DNA of 42,889 nt from Oribacterium sp. WCC10 (lineage in GTDB: Bacteria; Bacillota; Clostridia; Lachnospirales; Lachnospiraceae), in the NCBI RefSeq assembly GCF_900113415.1, contig NZ_FOPH01000022.1, positions 1-42,889 of the forward strand. Direction: 5' to 3'. The first letter of the stretch is position 1. Every line of letters starts with the position of its first letter. The notes under the pieces are model-generated. The model worked only from the letters and a program-made list of their open reading frames with translations. It searched no databases and was not told the origin of the DNA. A program made the position numbers and the translations under genes. Positions 9,024-17,554 of this stretch are shown one piece after another.

Positions 9024-10181
9024 CTATAACAAATCTGGCAAAGTTGGATCGCATCTTTTAGCATTTGTGTGTGCTAAAACAGTTCCCACTCTTGTGATTT
9101 CAAATGAACAAGGTATTCCTTCCCACCAATTTCTAATCTTTTTAAGCGATTCAAACGAATCCCATTTCTTAATAAACTCATCTTTTACGTTATTTAGCAT
9201 CATTTCATCTTTAGAATACAATTTCCAAACTTCCTCTAATGCTTTTGTCTCAGTTTCAGTTAAAGGTCTCAAATCCGAGGTGATGTCGTTTGATATAAAT
9301 AGATTTTTTATAGAATCTTTTGTAACTATCTCCAACCTAACAAATCCATCGATAAATTCATTTCTAACTAAAATATTAGTAGATAATCCAACCTTTGTGA
9401 TTAATTCAATTGCTTGCTTATACTCCTCAGAATCTATTTTTATTCCAAGACACGCATATCCATTTAATTTCTCACAATAATAATCTCTAAATTTCTTGAA
9501 AGTACTAAATGAAGTCATTCTAACTGCTCCAAGAACATCTAAATGATCAATCCAGTCTCTATCACTTGGAAGATTTATATATAATAACTTTGAAAATAAT
9601 CCTTCAAGCACATTTAATCCTTCATTTATATTTCCGCTAACTGGAGAATACCTATTAATTGCATGAGCTACTGTCAAACCGCAAAGTGCATCATTATCAA
9701 TATCATCAACGATTTCAACTGCTTTTGCAATTCCTACGCGATTTTTTCGATCTGCTCCTTTTTGAACATGGCACATAAGTAGTTCTGATAACAACTCATA
9801 ATCATCTTGTCTTTCAGTCGCAGCAGCCGTTTGTTGGGCTTTCCTAAGCAAAATCTGAAATGCCGGATCACCAAACGCATTTACTGCCGCTTCAACTTGC
9901 ATTACTCTAGGAATAACTGCCATTTCCAGTTTTTCTAGTCTCGAATTCGAAACAGCATATGCTTCTTTCGTATATTGGTCTAACGCTTGAGGAATCATTT
10001 CAGCAAAAACACTTCTTACCCTCTCTTCGCTGATTCCTTGATTTATAATCATTGTACCAACCTGAGTCTGCATAGAGTCTTTTCCTGCAACCTGTCGCTG
10101 AAAAGTATTATCTTCTGATTTTTCCAACTTGTGACTGTTCAGCCTTTGAACCAGCTTTTTGAACCTGTCTAAGATTCCCAT
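9024..10181 (-). CDS. Unassigned 385-aa protein of the type I RM operon, with N-terminal Q-V-G motif
   Basis: I do not recognise a catalytic domain. It resembles an uncharacterised family that I recall under the name LPO_1073/Vpar_1526, found beside restriction genes; this is uncertain. The first 25 residues are basic. Then comes the motif RQVAGKDSMQTQVGTM (about 29-44), followed by an all-helical body that includes FGDPAFQILLRKAQ and ELLSELLMCHVQKGADRK. The TQVG core resembles the tetrad of RHIM-like amyloid motifs. The upstream 88-aa membrane protein ends with a very similar motif, and the two genes overlap by 74 bp in different frames, which suggests coupled expression and a shared complex. 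The overlap does not encode this protein's own motif. Confidence 0.65.
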   Translation of the reverse strand: MGILDRFKKLVQRLNSHKLEKSEDNTFQRQVAGKDSMQTQVGTMIINQGISEERVRSVFAEMIPQALDQYTKEAYAVSNSRLEKLEMAVIPRVMQVEAAVNAFGDPAFQILLRKAQQTAAATERQDDYELLSELLMCHVQKGADRKNRVGIAKAVEIVDDIDNDALCGLTVAHAINRYSPVSGNINEGLNVLEGLFSKLLYINLPSDRDWIDHLDVLGAVRMTSFSTFKKFRDYYCEKLNGYACLGIKIDSEEYKQAIELITKVGLSTNILVRNEFIDGFVRLEIVTKDSIKNLFISNDITSDLRPLTETETKALEEVWKLYSKDEMMLNNVKDEFIKKWDSFESLKKIRNWWEGIPCSFEITRVGTVLAHTNAKRCDPTLPDLL

Positions 10182-10374
10182 TTATACCATCCCCTTCAAT
10201 ATTGTTATCTATTTCGAGTTCTTGTTCCTGTTTTGCTTTATCTTTTGCAATCTGCTTTTGCAATCCATTCTTCTTTATACCTATCTTATAACCAACAAAG
10301 CCGCCAAATATAATACCCACAATTAGCATTACAATCTCAGTACCAATTCCTTGAAAAAACCATTCATACCACAT
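10108..10374 (-). CDS. Small membrane protein (88 aa) with C-terminal Q-V-G motif
   Basis: One transmembrane segment is clear near the start (TEIVMLIVGIIFGGFVGYKI, about 12-31). A charged coiled stretch rich in Lys, Gln and Glu follows, then a C-terminal tail with RQVQKAGSKAEQSQVGKI. The tail matches the motif in the next protein (RQVAGKDSMQTQVGTM). The ATG lies one base after the hsdS stop. The function is not known. The layout of a membrane anchor, a linker and a polymer-like motif would fit a small membrane effector recruited by the 385-aa partner, which is inference only. Confidence 0.7.
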   Translation of the reverse strand: MWYEWFFQGIGTEIVMLIVGIIFGGFVGYKIGIKKNGLQKQIAKDKAKQEQELEIDNNIEGDGINGNLRQVQKAGSKAEQSQVGKIRR

Positions 10375-10375
10375 A

Positions 10376-11575
10376 TCACACCTCTATTTCTCCGTTCATA
10401 AGCTTTGGAAGAAGTCTATCACGAACACCAGCCAACTTGTTATTACTCATACTAAGAGCAAATATTTTCTCAAAAATAGGCTTACAAAAAACGTAATATG
10501 CTTTTCTCAACTGCTCATCCGGATAAAATATTTTTATATTTCCAAATTTTGTCTTATTAACATTTGTCATAGTAGCACCATTACTTCCAACACCATCTAA
10601 CATAGTTTTCAACCTTCTCATAGTAGAATATACATAATATACATCATCCTCATTACTCAAAATGATACTATTTATCTGCTGGTTCGTCTGACATGGTTCA
10701 ACAGCTATATTCACGAGACCAACTGTTGCAATACAGGAAACCATTATTCCATTCTTAGGAATAAATTTATTCTTTTGGGTATCGGCACCTTCTTTTGTTA
10801 GTGTTGATTCTGTGGCTATCGGATAAACACAACCATGCATATCTGGTATTTTTACAAAAGGTATATCTCCTCCATAATACTGCTCCTTCGATGTGGACGG
10901 CGTTTTTCCCGTTACAATTTCTCCTAAATCAGAGATCTTTTTTCTTTCCCATCCTTCCGGAACACCATCAACAATTTTACAATCCTTATACCCAGGAAAT
11001 CTCATATCAACAAACCATTCCTTGTAAAGTCGCTGTGCAGCCTCTTCTAATAGTTTGATTTGTTTTTGGTTGTTTTCAATGAGATCATCATATACTGATA
11101 GCATATCCGCAATTTTATTTTGAATTGCTATATCAGGTGCAGGAAACTTTATTGTTGATAGTTTGTTCCATGACAGATTATCTTGTGCTGCCCCCTGCGA
11201 GATCTGCTTACAATCCTTCTGTAACATGTCAAAAGAGTATTTGATAAATTTAACATTCGATATACCCTCATATGGCTGAAACCCCATAATACTGTCTGGA
11301 AAGCAAGCGTCTATTCCTAATATTGCTGTGTCCGCAATATTGGCAGCTATGGTTATACATAAAGTTCCCACTTCCCATAGCTTACTTTGTGATAATCCCT
11401 TATCATTATATGTACTTTCATACTCTGTCAAATATAGATTAGCAGCTTTAACATCAGCAGTTTGAACAAAAGGATATTTTCCACCAAACAACGATGCATC
11501 ATTCCTTGGCCTGTGTTTTGATTTTCCTCTTGATATTGTACCAAGTTCATCTAGTGTTTTATATTCCCAACTCAT
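10376..11575 (-). CDS. hsdS: Type I restriction specificity subunit S (HsdS)
   Basis: A 399-residue protein with the two-fold layout of HsdS. The first target-recognition domain (about 1-150) ends in FPAPDIAIQNKIADMLSVYD, followed by a conserved helical spacer with LIENNQKQIKLLEEAAQRLY. A second target-recognition domain begins EGWERKKISDLGEIVTGKTP, and the second spacer ends NKLAGVRDRLLPKLMNGEIE. Each domain reads half of a split DNA site, so this protein sets the specificity of HsdM and HsdR. The start overlaps the end of the nuclease gene by four bases (ATGA). The target sequence cannot be read from the protein. Confidence 0.94.
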   Translation of the reverse strand: MSWEYKTLDELGTISRGKSKHRPRNDASLFGGKYPFVQTADVKAANLYLTEYESTYNDKGLSQSKLWEVGTLCITIAANIADTAILGIDACFPDSIMGFQPYEGISNVKFIKYSFDMLQKDCKQISQGAAQDNLSWNKLSTIKFPAPDIAIQNKIADMLSVYDDLIENNQKQIKLLEEAAQRLYKEWFVDMRFPGYKDCKIVDGVPEGWERKKISDLGEIVTGKTPSTSKEQYYGGDIPFVKIPDMHGCVYPIATESTLTKEGADTQKNKFIPKNGIMVSCIATVGLVNIAVEPCQTNQQINSIILSNEDDVYYVYSTMRRLKTMLDGVGSNGATMTNVNKTKFGNIKIFYPDEQLRKAYYVFCKPIFEKIFALSMSNNKLAGVRDRLLPKLMNGEIEV

Positions 11576-12639
11576 TCTTCCATCTCCTTCTTCTGGAGAT
11601 AGAACATCTCCTTCTGTGCTTCTATTTCCGCTTTCAATTCTTCTTCTGATGGAAGATATAGCTTGTATTTTGATGCAAAAAGCTGTTCATTATCATGAAG
11701 AACCGAATATCTTGCGATATCTTCATCTGTATCAGAACATAAAACGATACCAAGAGTTGGATTATCATCTTCTGATTTCTTCAATTCATCATACATACGG
11801 ATGTACATATCCATCTGTCCTACGTCCTGATGTGTGATTTTCTTAGTTTTCAAATCAATCAACACAAAACACTTCAGGATATAGTTATAGAATACTAAGT
11901 CAATATAATAATCTTCTTTTTCTGTATGGATATGCTGCTGTCTCGCAACAAAAGCATAGCCTTTGCCAAGTTCCATAAGAAACTTTTGAAGATTATCAAT
12001 GATGCACTGTTCTAAATCCGATTCCAGATATGACGTATCTTCCTGCATACCAAGGAACTCTGCAATCACCGGATTTTTTATAAATTCAAGTTTATTCTGA
12101 TACTGACTTGTAAGCTCCTTCATTTCCTGCTCTACTGCGATTGGATTTTGTGTTTTTAACATTCTATAGTAATACTGTGTAGAAATATTTCTCTGTAATG
12201 TACGTACACTCCAAGCCTGATTGTATGCTTCATTTTCATACCATTCTCTGGCATCTGTATCTTCTACTTGTAACAGGACTCTGTAGTGCGTCCATGACAG
12301 CAACTTAGATTGTGGACTCACTGAGTCCACAATCTGAGGATACTTCTGATAAAATTTCGCAAACTTATATAAAGAGCTCTTATCAAACCCTTTTCCATAT
12401 TCCTTTGTCAATTCATCTGACAAAGATGCAATGATTTCTTTACCATATCTGTCCGTACGTTCACCACTTAATTCCTCTTCTACTATTCTTTTACCAAGGA
12501 ACCAGTTTCTCATTACCAACACAGCATTCACTGATTGAAAAGCTCTCTTTTGAGCAGAATCAATAATACTTTTTACATCAGAGACTATGTCAGCTGTTTT
12601 TTCGTATTTGATTACTTCTAAATCTTGTCTATCTTTCAT
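11572..12639 (-). CDS. YhcG/DUF1016-type PD-(D/E)XK nuclease
   Basis: A 355-residue protein with two parts. The N-terminal DUF1016 region includes QSVNAVLVMRNWFLGKRIVE, then DRYGKEII and KGFDKSSLYKFAKFY. The C-terminal PD-(D/E)XK fold has YYIDLVFYN (Asp about 247) and FVLIDLKTKKI (Asp about 262, Lys about 264). Proteins of this family commonly sit between or beside hsdM and hsdS in type I systems and are thought to be accessory nucleases; the role in restriction is not firmly known. It overlaps hsdM upstream and hsdS downstream by four bases each (ATGA), which points to tight translational coupling. Confidence 0.88.
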   Translation of the reverse strand: MKDRQDLEVIKYEKTADIVSDVKSIIDSAQKRAFQSVNAVLVMRNWFLGKRIVEEELSGERTDRYGKEIIASLSDELTKEYGKGFDKSSLYKFAKFYQKYPQIVDSVSPQSKLLSWTHYRVLLQVEDTDAREWYENEAYNQAWSVRTLQRNISTQYYYRMLKTQNPIAVEQEMKELTSQYQNKLEFIKNPVIAEFLGMQEDTSYLESDLEQCIIDNLQKFLMELGKGYAFVARQQHIHTEKEDYYIDLVFYNYILKCFVLIDLKTKKITHQDVGQMDMYIRMYDELKKSEDDNPTLGIVLCSDTDEDIARYSVLHDNEQLFASKYKLYLPSEEELKAEIEAQKEMFYLQKKEMEE

Positions 12640-14534
12640 AGTCCCATCTCCTTCATATTCTGTGAGATGGCATCCATCAATTCATTACTTTCAGCTTGAA
12701 GCGAAAGTAACTCCTGATGAATCTCTGCCATTCTTTCTTCAAAGTCCACCCCATCATCTTCTACCGGCGCAACACCTACATATGCTCCAGGAGTTAATGA
12801 CCAGCCTTTATCTTCTATGCTGATATCATTTTCATCTGCTTTCTTATCACTCGTTGTATATGCAATCTTACAAAGTCCTGGGATATCCTGATATTCGCCA
12901 TCACCAAATTTGCTATAAAGCCAATGTGCCTCTTTTACTATTTTTGCAATTTCTGTAATGTCTGCTATCTTTTCATCCCATTCTGTCTGAACACGCTTCT
13001 TATCTTTTCTATCTGCAGCCTCGACTGCTTTTTTAGAGTTCTCTTTTAATGCTTTTAGTTGCTTTTTTACAACCTCTATTCCCTCCCCAAACACATCATC
13101 ATTGACATCATTTAATCCGGCTTCTCCAGTTTCAGAAACCAAAGTAGCAATTGTAGTTTTATATTCTTCAAGCAATGCCTGATACTTCTCTGGCTCACCC
13201 CTATAAAGCCATACAATTGCATTTAGATTCTTAAGCTGCCATTCACTCCATTCATTTAATGTACGATCGACAACTGTATAATAATTTCTGGCATCAATAA
13301 ATAAGACCTTATCCTTAATAGCATCAGATTTGCCTTTATCATAGAACCATAATGAGCAAGGCAAACTCTTCGTGTAAAAGAAATTATTTCCAACAGAAAT
13401 CATGACATCCACATGTCCGGTCTTAACAAGTTTCTCTCTAATATCCTTGTCACTTCCCTGGCTATCTGTAGCAGATGAAGCCATAACAAAGCCGGCACGT
13501 CCCGTTTCATTCAAATATGCATAGAAATAAGAAATCCATAGATAATTTGCATTTCCGATTTCTTTCTTTTTATTCTCTTTTGGAACACCAAATGGTAACC
13601 TTCCTGCATTTGTAGCTGATTCTGCTTTAACCTTATCAACGTTAAACGGTGGATTTGCCATGACATAATTACACTGTCCTTCTAGGTTATGTGCATCATG
13701 ATAAAAACTGTTTGCTTCGTCTCCAGACTTAATCACGCCCGTAAGTCCATGCACAGCCATATTCATCAAGCAAAGCTGGGCATTATACTTAACCTTTTCC
13801 TGACCATAAAAAGTCATGCTTGAATTAGCCTGTAATCCTGCTTCATTTACAAAATCACCAGTCTGAACAAACATCCCACCTGAACCACATGCCGGATCAA
13901 GAAGAACACCCTGCTTAGGTTCAAGAATATTAACAATCATTTTTACAAGTGACTTTGGTGTAAAGAAAACACCGTCATCAGATGCAATATTCTTAGCGAA
14001 TTTATTTAGGAAATACTCATAAATACGTCCAATAACATCACCACCAACCTCATCTAGTGCATTGTTATTGAATATTCTTAAAAGCTCTCCAAGCAACTCA
14101 TCTGAGAAATCTGTATAGCTTTTTGGCAGAACACCTGTAAGTTGCTCACTCTGCTGCTCAACCAAATTCATTGCATTGTTTACTACTTCACCAAGACTTG
14201 CCATAGGCTGTCCATCAACATTTACTAATCCCATTGATGAAACATTTGAAGGCAAATTAACAAGATAACTAAACTGAGCCTCTTTAGGAAGATATAGTGC
14301 GCTTTTGGCTACAAAGTCGCTAGCTTCAACAGGCATTTGTCTTCCGTTTCTAACGGGTCTTGTCTTTAATATTTCCTCTTCAACCATCTTAAATCGGCTA
14401 TATGCATATCTAAGGAACAGCAATCCAAGCACAGGCATGCAATACTGATTTGATGTTAATTTTGAACCTGCACGGAGTAAGTCTGCAGATTCCCATAAGT
14501 CTGATTCAAGTTTTTTTATACTTCTGTTATCCAT
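12636..14534 (-). CDS. hsdM: Type I restriction N6-adenine methylase subunit M (HsdM)
   Basis: A 632-residue protein with the helical HsdM N-terminal domain and the gamma-class N6-adenine methyltransferase core. The AdoMet motif LLDPACGSGGMFVQ lies at about 211-224 and the catalytic NPPF at about 294-297. The C-terminal part (about 460-632) is long, charged and partly coiled, including a region resembling a partner-binding tail. The protein methylates host DNA to protect it and is the core of the restriction complex. The start at 14534 has a weak TTAGGA ribosome site. It follows the small HTH gene by 63 bp and overlaps the nuclease gene by four bases. Confidence 0.95.
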   Translation of the reverse strand: MDNRSIKKLESDLWESADLLRAGSKLTSNQYCMPVLGLLFLRYAYSRFKMVEEEILKTRPVRNGRQMPVEASDFVAKSALYLPKEAQFSYLVNLPSNVSSMGLVNVDGQPMASLGEVVNNAMNLVEQQSEQLTGVLPKSYTDFSDELLGELLRIFNNNALDEVGGDVIGRIYEYFLNKFAKNIASDDGVFFTPKSLVKMIVNILEPKQGVLLDPACGSGGMFVQTGDFVNEAGLQANSSMTFYGQEKVKYNAQLCLMNMAVHGLTGVIKSGDEANSFYHDAHNLEGQCNYVMANPPFNVDKVKAESATNAGRLPFGVPKENKKKEIGNANYLWISYFYAYLNETGRAGFVMASSATDSQGSDKDIREKLVKTGHVDVMISVGNNFFYTKSLPCSLWFYDKGKSDAIKDKVLFIDARNYYTVVDRTLNEWSEWQLKNLNAIVWLYRGEPEKYQALLEEYKTTIATLVSETGEAGLNDVNDDVFGEGIEVVKKQLKALKENSKKAVEAADRKDKKRVQTEWDEKIADITEIAKIVKEAHWLYSKFGDGEYQDIPGLCKIAYTTSDKKADENDISIEDKGWSLTPGAYVGVAPVEDDGVDFEERMAEIHQELLSLQAESNELMDAISQNMKEMGL

Positions 14535-14597
14535 ATCATTATCCTAACTTTCTATATTTTGCTGTGGGCATATAATTGTCCCATCCTATTTTCAATT

Positions 14598-14786
14598 TTA
14601 ATCTTTATCCTGTCCCATTTTACGGACTCTTCTTGGATCTTCCGGTTTTTTTGCATCTTTAGGCACGAGCCATGTATTGGCAGCAAAAACTGCGCCTTCA
14701 ATCCTACCTTCTCTGCACAATGTCGTAACTCGACGACGTGAAATATCCCAGATTTTTGCAATTTCCGATGTAGATACATACTCCAT
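14598..14786 (-). CDS. Small HTH DNA-binding protein, probable operon regulator
   Basis: A 62-residue protein starting at ATG 14786, with GGAGG seven bases upstream. The open frame continues to 14864, but that would pass through a good promoter, so the shorter form is preferred. VSTSEIAKIWDISRRRVTTL is an excisionase/MerR-like helix-turn-helix. The basic tail (PRRVRKMGQDKD) could contact DNA. It is the first gene of the restriction operon, right after a promoter whose spacer is a near-perfect palindrome. That layout suggests an autoregulator analogous to, but not homologous with, restriction controller proteins. Confidence 0.78.
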   Translation of the reverse strand: MEYVSTSEIAKIWDISRRRVTTLCREGRIEGAVFAANTWLVPKDAKKPEDPRRVRKMGQDKD

Positions 14787-14825
14787 ATCAAATCCTCCAT
14801 AAAAAGTCGAAAAACTGGCTCTTTT

Positions 14826-14854
14826 ATTATATTCCTTGCGAGGAATAGTTTCAA
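14826..14854 (-). promoter_or_regulatory. Promoter of the defence operon
   Basis: On the minus strand a -35 box TTGAAA (14849-14854), a 17-bp spacer and a perfect -10 box TATAAT (14826-14831). It lies about 40 bp before the HTH gene ATG and downstream of the wobble hairpin, so it can drive all nine genes to the terminator at 3154. Confidence 0.8.
14831..14846. promoter_or_regulatory. Palindromic operator inside the operon promoter
   Basis: ATTCCTTGCGAGGAAT is a 16-bp dyad with one central mismatched pair. It fills the spacer between -35 and -10 and overlaps the -10 box by one base. A dimer bound here would block RNA polymerase; the adjacent HTH protein is the obvious candidate (inference). 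Confidence 0.6.
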
Positions 14855-14882
14855 TCGAACCCATAGTTTCTAATCAATAAAA

Positions 14883-14945
14883 AACCCGCCCCAGAGTGTC
14901 AATCAACAGAATCATTTTTCTGCTTTTGACACCCTAGGACGGGTT
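14883..14945 (-). terminator. Long hairpin with U tract, upstream of the defence operon
   Basis: Arms at 14883-14901 and 14927-14945 are 19 bases each. The three non-Watson-Crick positions become G-U pairs only when the minus strand is transcribed. The minus strand then continues TTTTTTATTG, a U tract. This insulates the defence operon from upstream transcription. An inner small stem (CAGA with TCTG) lies in the loop. Confidence 0.78.
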
Positions 14946-15141
14946 CGTTTATTTATAGCCAAGGCCACTTAAGGTTAAGTGCCCTTCATATTCACTTTTA
15001 TAATTCGTATCGTAGCAATTTTAAAAATTGTAAACTAGTTGTAAATTCATTTCTTTATTCCATCAAATGCTTGAAAATAAAGGATTTCTAGCTATTGGTT
15101 AATACCATGCCGTGACAAACGAAGAGAATTTTTATCATAAG

Positions 15142-15438
15142 CTATGACTGAAAGTGAGGCTGGCAATCTCTTGCCAGCCTTATTGTATCAATCACACTTC
15201 CCGTATCTCGAACATCCATTGCATACCGGCCGCATACCACAATTTCGACATCTGTCTCCATAATACGCCTCGTACATTTAGCCATCCTTAAGTCCGCATC
15301 TTTAAAATGATTACCCGGATTAATCTCATAGGCTGTTTCGATGCCCTTTTTCCTAAAATGTTCTACTATACTAATGGTATTTTCTTCTACGGATTTAAGA
15401 AATGGATTTTTAGTTTTTGATTCTTTATCGCCTATTGA
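15142..15438 (-). pseudogene. Probable frameshifted gene remnant
   Basis: Directly after the lipoprotein stop, the same frame stays open for about 97 codons and has protein-like composition (SVEENTISIVEHFRKKGIET, then EINPGNHFKDADLRMAK). There is no start codon with a ribosome site. At about 15277 another frame opens (ATG 15277 to stop 15188) and encodes a cysteine-rich tail, CRNCGMRPVCNGCSRYGKCD, which looks like a zinc- or cluster-binding end. The simplest reading is one gene broken by a frameshift and lacking its 5' part. I do not recognise the family. Confidence 0.4.
15157..15180. terminator. Hairpin, possible terminator
   Basis: A perfect 10-bp stem AGGCTGGCAA / TTGCCAGCCT with a TCTC loop lies inside the tail of the gene remnant. 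It is symmetrical and without a strong U tract on either strand, so termination is only a suggestion. Confidence 0.4.
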
Positions 15439-16626
15439 TTACTTCAATTCCATCTTTCCCAAAAAGTCCTCTATGATCGCATCGGTAGCCATCTGCTTTT
15501 TCTCATCAGTACTGTAATTTGAACATATTTTTACAACAAAGATTCCGTCATCTCTCGGAACAAAGTAGTTCACATAGACCATATCATCATCTTCATAAGG
15601 CCCCTCACTCATAAGTACTGTGCACCCTTCGATATCCTTAAATGTCACATCCTCTGTCCTTTCGAGCTTTACATCTTCATCAATCAGATTAGAACGGAGA
15701 TCCTTGATGACGCTGTCCATATCGGAACCTTCTTTTCTATATATTTCGATCAGGAATTCATTCCAGTCATCACTGTCAACATTACCGAAGGCATCTGTAT
15801 CTTCCGTCTCAAAGGCGCAGATTTTTCTCATATCAAACTGAGTGGTATAGGCGAAATTACCTACGTAATCAACTATCTGATCTTCCTCTCTTGTAGGAGG
15901 TGCATTCAGAACAGGAACAGGCGCCCATCCAAACTCCTGATACTGCGTGATATACAACCCGTTTGTATTGATATAATTTGCCAATGACTCAGCAAGATAC
16001 TTATCACGGTCATCGCAGGCTTTCAGATATGCATCCTTCAACCCCTCTTTCCCGAAAAGCTTATCAAGAGAAGCATCAAATCCAGATCCGTCCTCAAGGA
16101 AATCAAAGTCACTAACGATAGGACTACCGCCTGTTGTATCAAGATGCGCCACGCCACCGAAGGAACCTCCGCCTTCCTCGATAAGAGAAGTCTTCATCAG
16201 TTGATACTTATAAATCATGTATTCGCCCCAAAGCTTCACATCCTTTGGATCACTGTCATCCATCTTAAGGACGATTGGCACGCAAATATTGAGATCCGCC
16301 GCTTCATCTCCAAAACTGTTTTCTACAAGGAAATGACAAACACTGTCTGCATACTCAGCCCAGTCTTCCGTTCCATAGTAATGATATTCCGGCAGCGGTA
16401 ACCTCGGATAATCTACCTCATCCACCGAAGTATCTTTTGATTCCGCCTCAGACTCCTGAGGATCCTCTTTACTCTCTTCTATGGTCTGTTTGCTTTCCTC
16501 CACCGTTGATTCTGCTTCCGGGCTTGTTTCAATCTCAGGAACCGGATCATTTGAAGAATTTCCGCAACCGATCATCCCAAAAGCCAAAATGCAGGCTGCT
16601 GCCATAAGTATCAATTTCTTTTTCAT
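15439..16626 (-). CDS. Lipoprotein of unknown function
   Basis: A 395-residue protein. A signal peptide with a lipobox is clear: MKKKLILMAAACILAFGMIG followed by Cys21. A Glu/Ser-rich spacer (about 25-75) tethers a folded domain rich in acidic and aromatic residues. I see no catalytic motif or known domain. The C-terminal half includes a stretch ending IYRKEGSDMDSVIKDLRSNL. It is expected on the outer face of the membrane. The AGGGAGG-like ribosome site upstream supports the start. It is followed by a gene remnant in the same frame. Confidence 0.75.
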   Translation of the reverse strand: MKKKLILMAAACILAFGMIGCGNSSNDPVPEIETSPEAESTVEESKQTIEESKEDPQESEAESKDTSVDEVDYPRLPLPEYHYYGTEDWAEYADSVCHFLVENSFGDEAADLNICVPIVLKMDDSDPKDVKLWGEYMIYKYQLMKTSLIEEGGGSFGGVAHLDTTGGSPIVSDFDFLEDGSGFDASLDKLFGKEGLKDAYLKACDDRDKYLAESLANYINTNGLYITQYQEFGWAPVPVLNAPPTREEDQIVDYVGNFAYTTQFDMRKICAFETEDTDAFGNVDSDDWNEFLIEIYRKEGSDMDSVIKDLRSNLIDEDVKLERTEDVTFKDIEGCTVLMSEGPYEDDDMVYVNYFVPRDDGIFVVKICSNYSTDEKKQMATDAIIEDFLGKMELK

Positions 16627-16668
16627 TTACGACTTCCTCCCTCATTGATAGATTTATCACTTTGCCCA

Positions 16669-17430
16669 CTAATCAATTCCAAACTTCAATATCGGATGTT
16701 TATCCTGATCGATAAGTGCATATACGGAAAATACTACTGAACCAACCAAAGCCATGATCAGATCATCCATAGTATCGATAAGTCCGATGTCGATATATCC
16801 CGGTAGAATCTGACCTCCCACCGTAACTTCACCTATATTTTCTATGGATTCTATAGCTCCCGTATTTCCCGCAAGAAGATATGAATCTATCCGGGAAACA
16901 AACACATCTTTCTGCATATCGAGAAGCCATACTTTATCAACCATATACTCTGTTATTTCCCAAAGAACCGCGATGAAAATCGAAAGGGAAATTGCAAAAA
17001 CAATATTTCTGATTCGCGCTTTTTTACTCCCCTCATCTCCGATGGACAGATAATAGTATCCAAACAGTGTAAACAGAAATCCTTCGGTACAATGCATCAT
17101 ATTATCCCACCAGGGAAAACGCATATATAATCCGAAGCAATAACCCATGGCATGTCCCAATGTGTAGAACACAGAAAAAACATACACAGTCCATGGGATA
17201 GTCATATTAAAAAGAAGTTCCATTCCTATGGGAATCATGACCAAAAACAGAGTAATGCCCACTCTTAATGCATTTCCCGTATCATTTCCAAGAGTCAGAT
17301 AATATATAATCAAAAACGACAAAACCGCCTCAATAAAAAGCAGAAATATAGTTTTACCTCTTCTCTTTTTCAGCCTTTGAGACAATGTATTCCTCATTTG
17401 TTTTTCCATGAACATTACATATTCCACCAT
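16669..17430 (-). CDS. YjdF/DUF2238-like integral membrane protein
   Basis: A membrane protein of about 253 residues with roughly six transmembrane helices. The central signature WWDNMMHCTEGFLFTLFGYY, the LWEITEYMVDK motif and the late GLIDTMDDLIMALVG motif match the YjdF/DUF2238 family layout, in which His and acidic residues lie at membrane borders. Function is unknown. The ATG at 17430 follows AGGGG by five bases; the longest frame starts at a GTG at 17436. It follows no obvious partner, although the neighbouring genes are also membrane proteins. Confidence 0.6.
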   Translation of the reverse strand: MVEYVMFMEKQMRNTLSQRLKKRRGKTIFLLFIEAVLSFLIIYYLTLGNDTGNALRVGITLFLVMIPIGMELLFNMTIPWTVYVFSVFYTLGHAMGYCFGLYMRFPWWDNMMHCTEGFLFTLFGYYYLSIGDEGSKKARIRNIVFAISLSIFIAVLWEITEYMVDKVWLLDMQKDVFVSRIDSYLLAGNTGAIESIENIGEVTVGGQILPGYIDIGLIDTMDDLIMALVGSVVFSVYALIDQDKHPILKFGID

Positions 17431-17554
17431 AAACACCCCTGATATAAAGCCGGAATCCCTTCGTATTCCTTTAAATCCTGCCCCACAGCTCCTTCAGTTT
17501 AATGTCATATGCAGACATGCTGATAAATACTCATACCTTCAAGTCTTCGAAACT

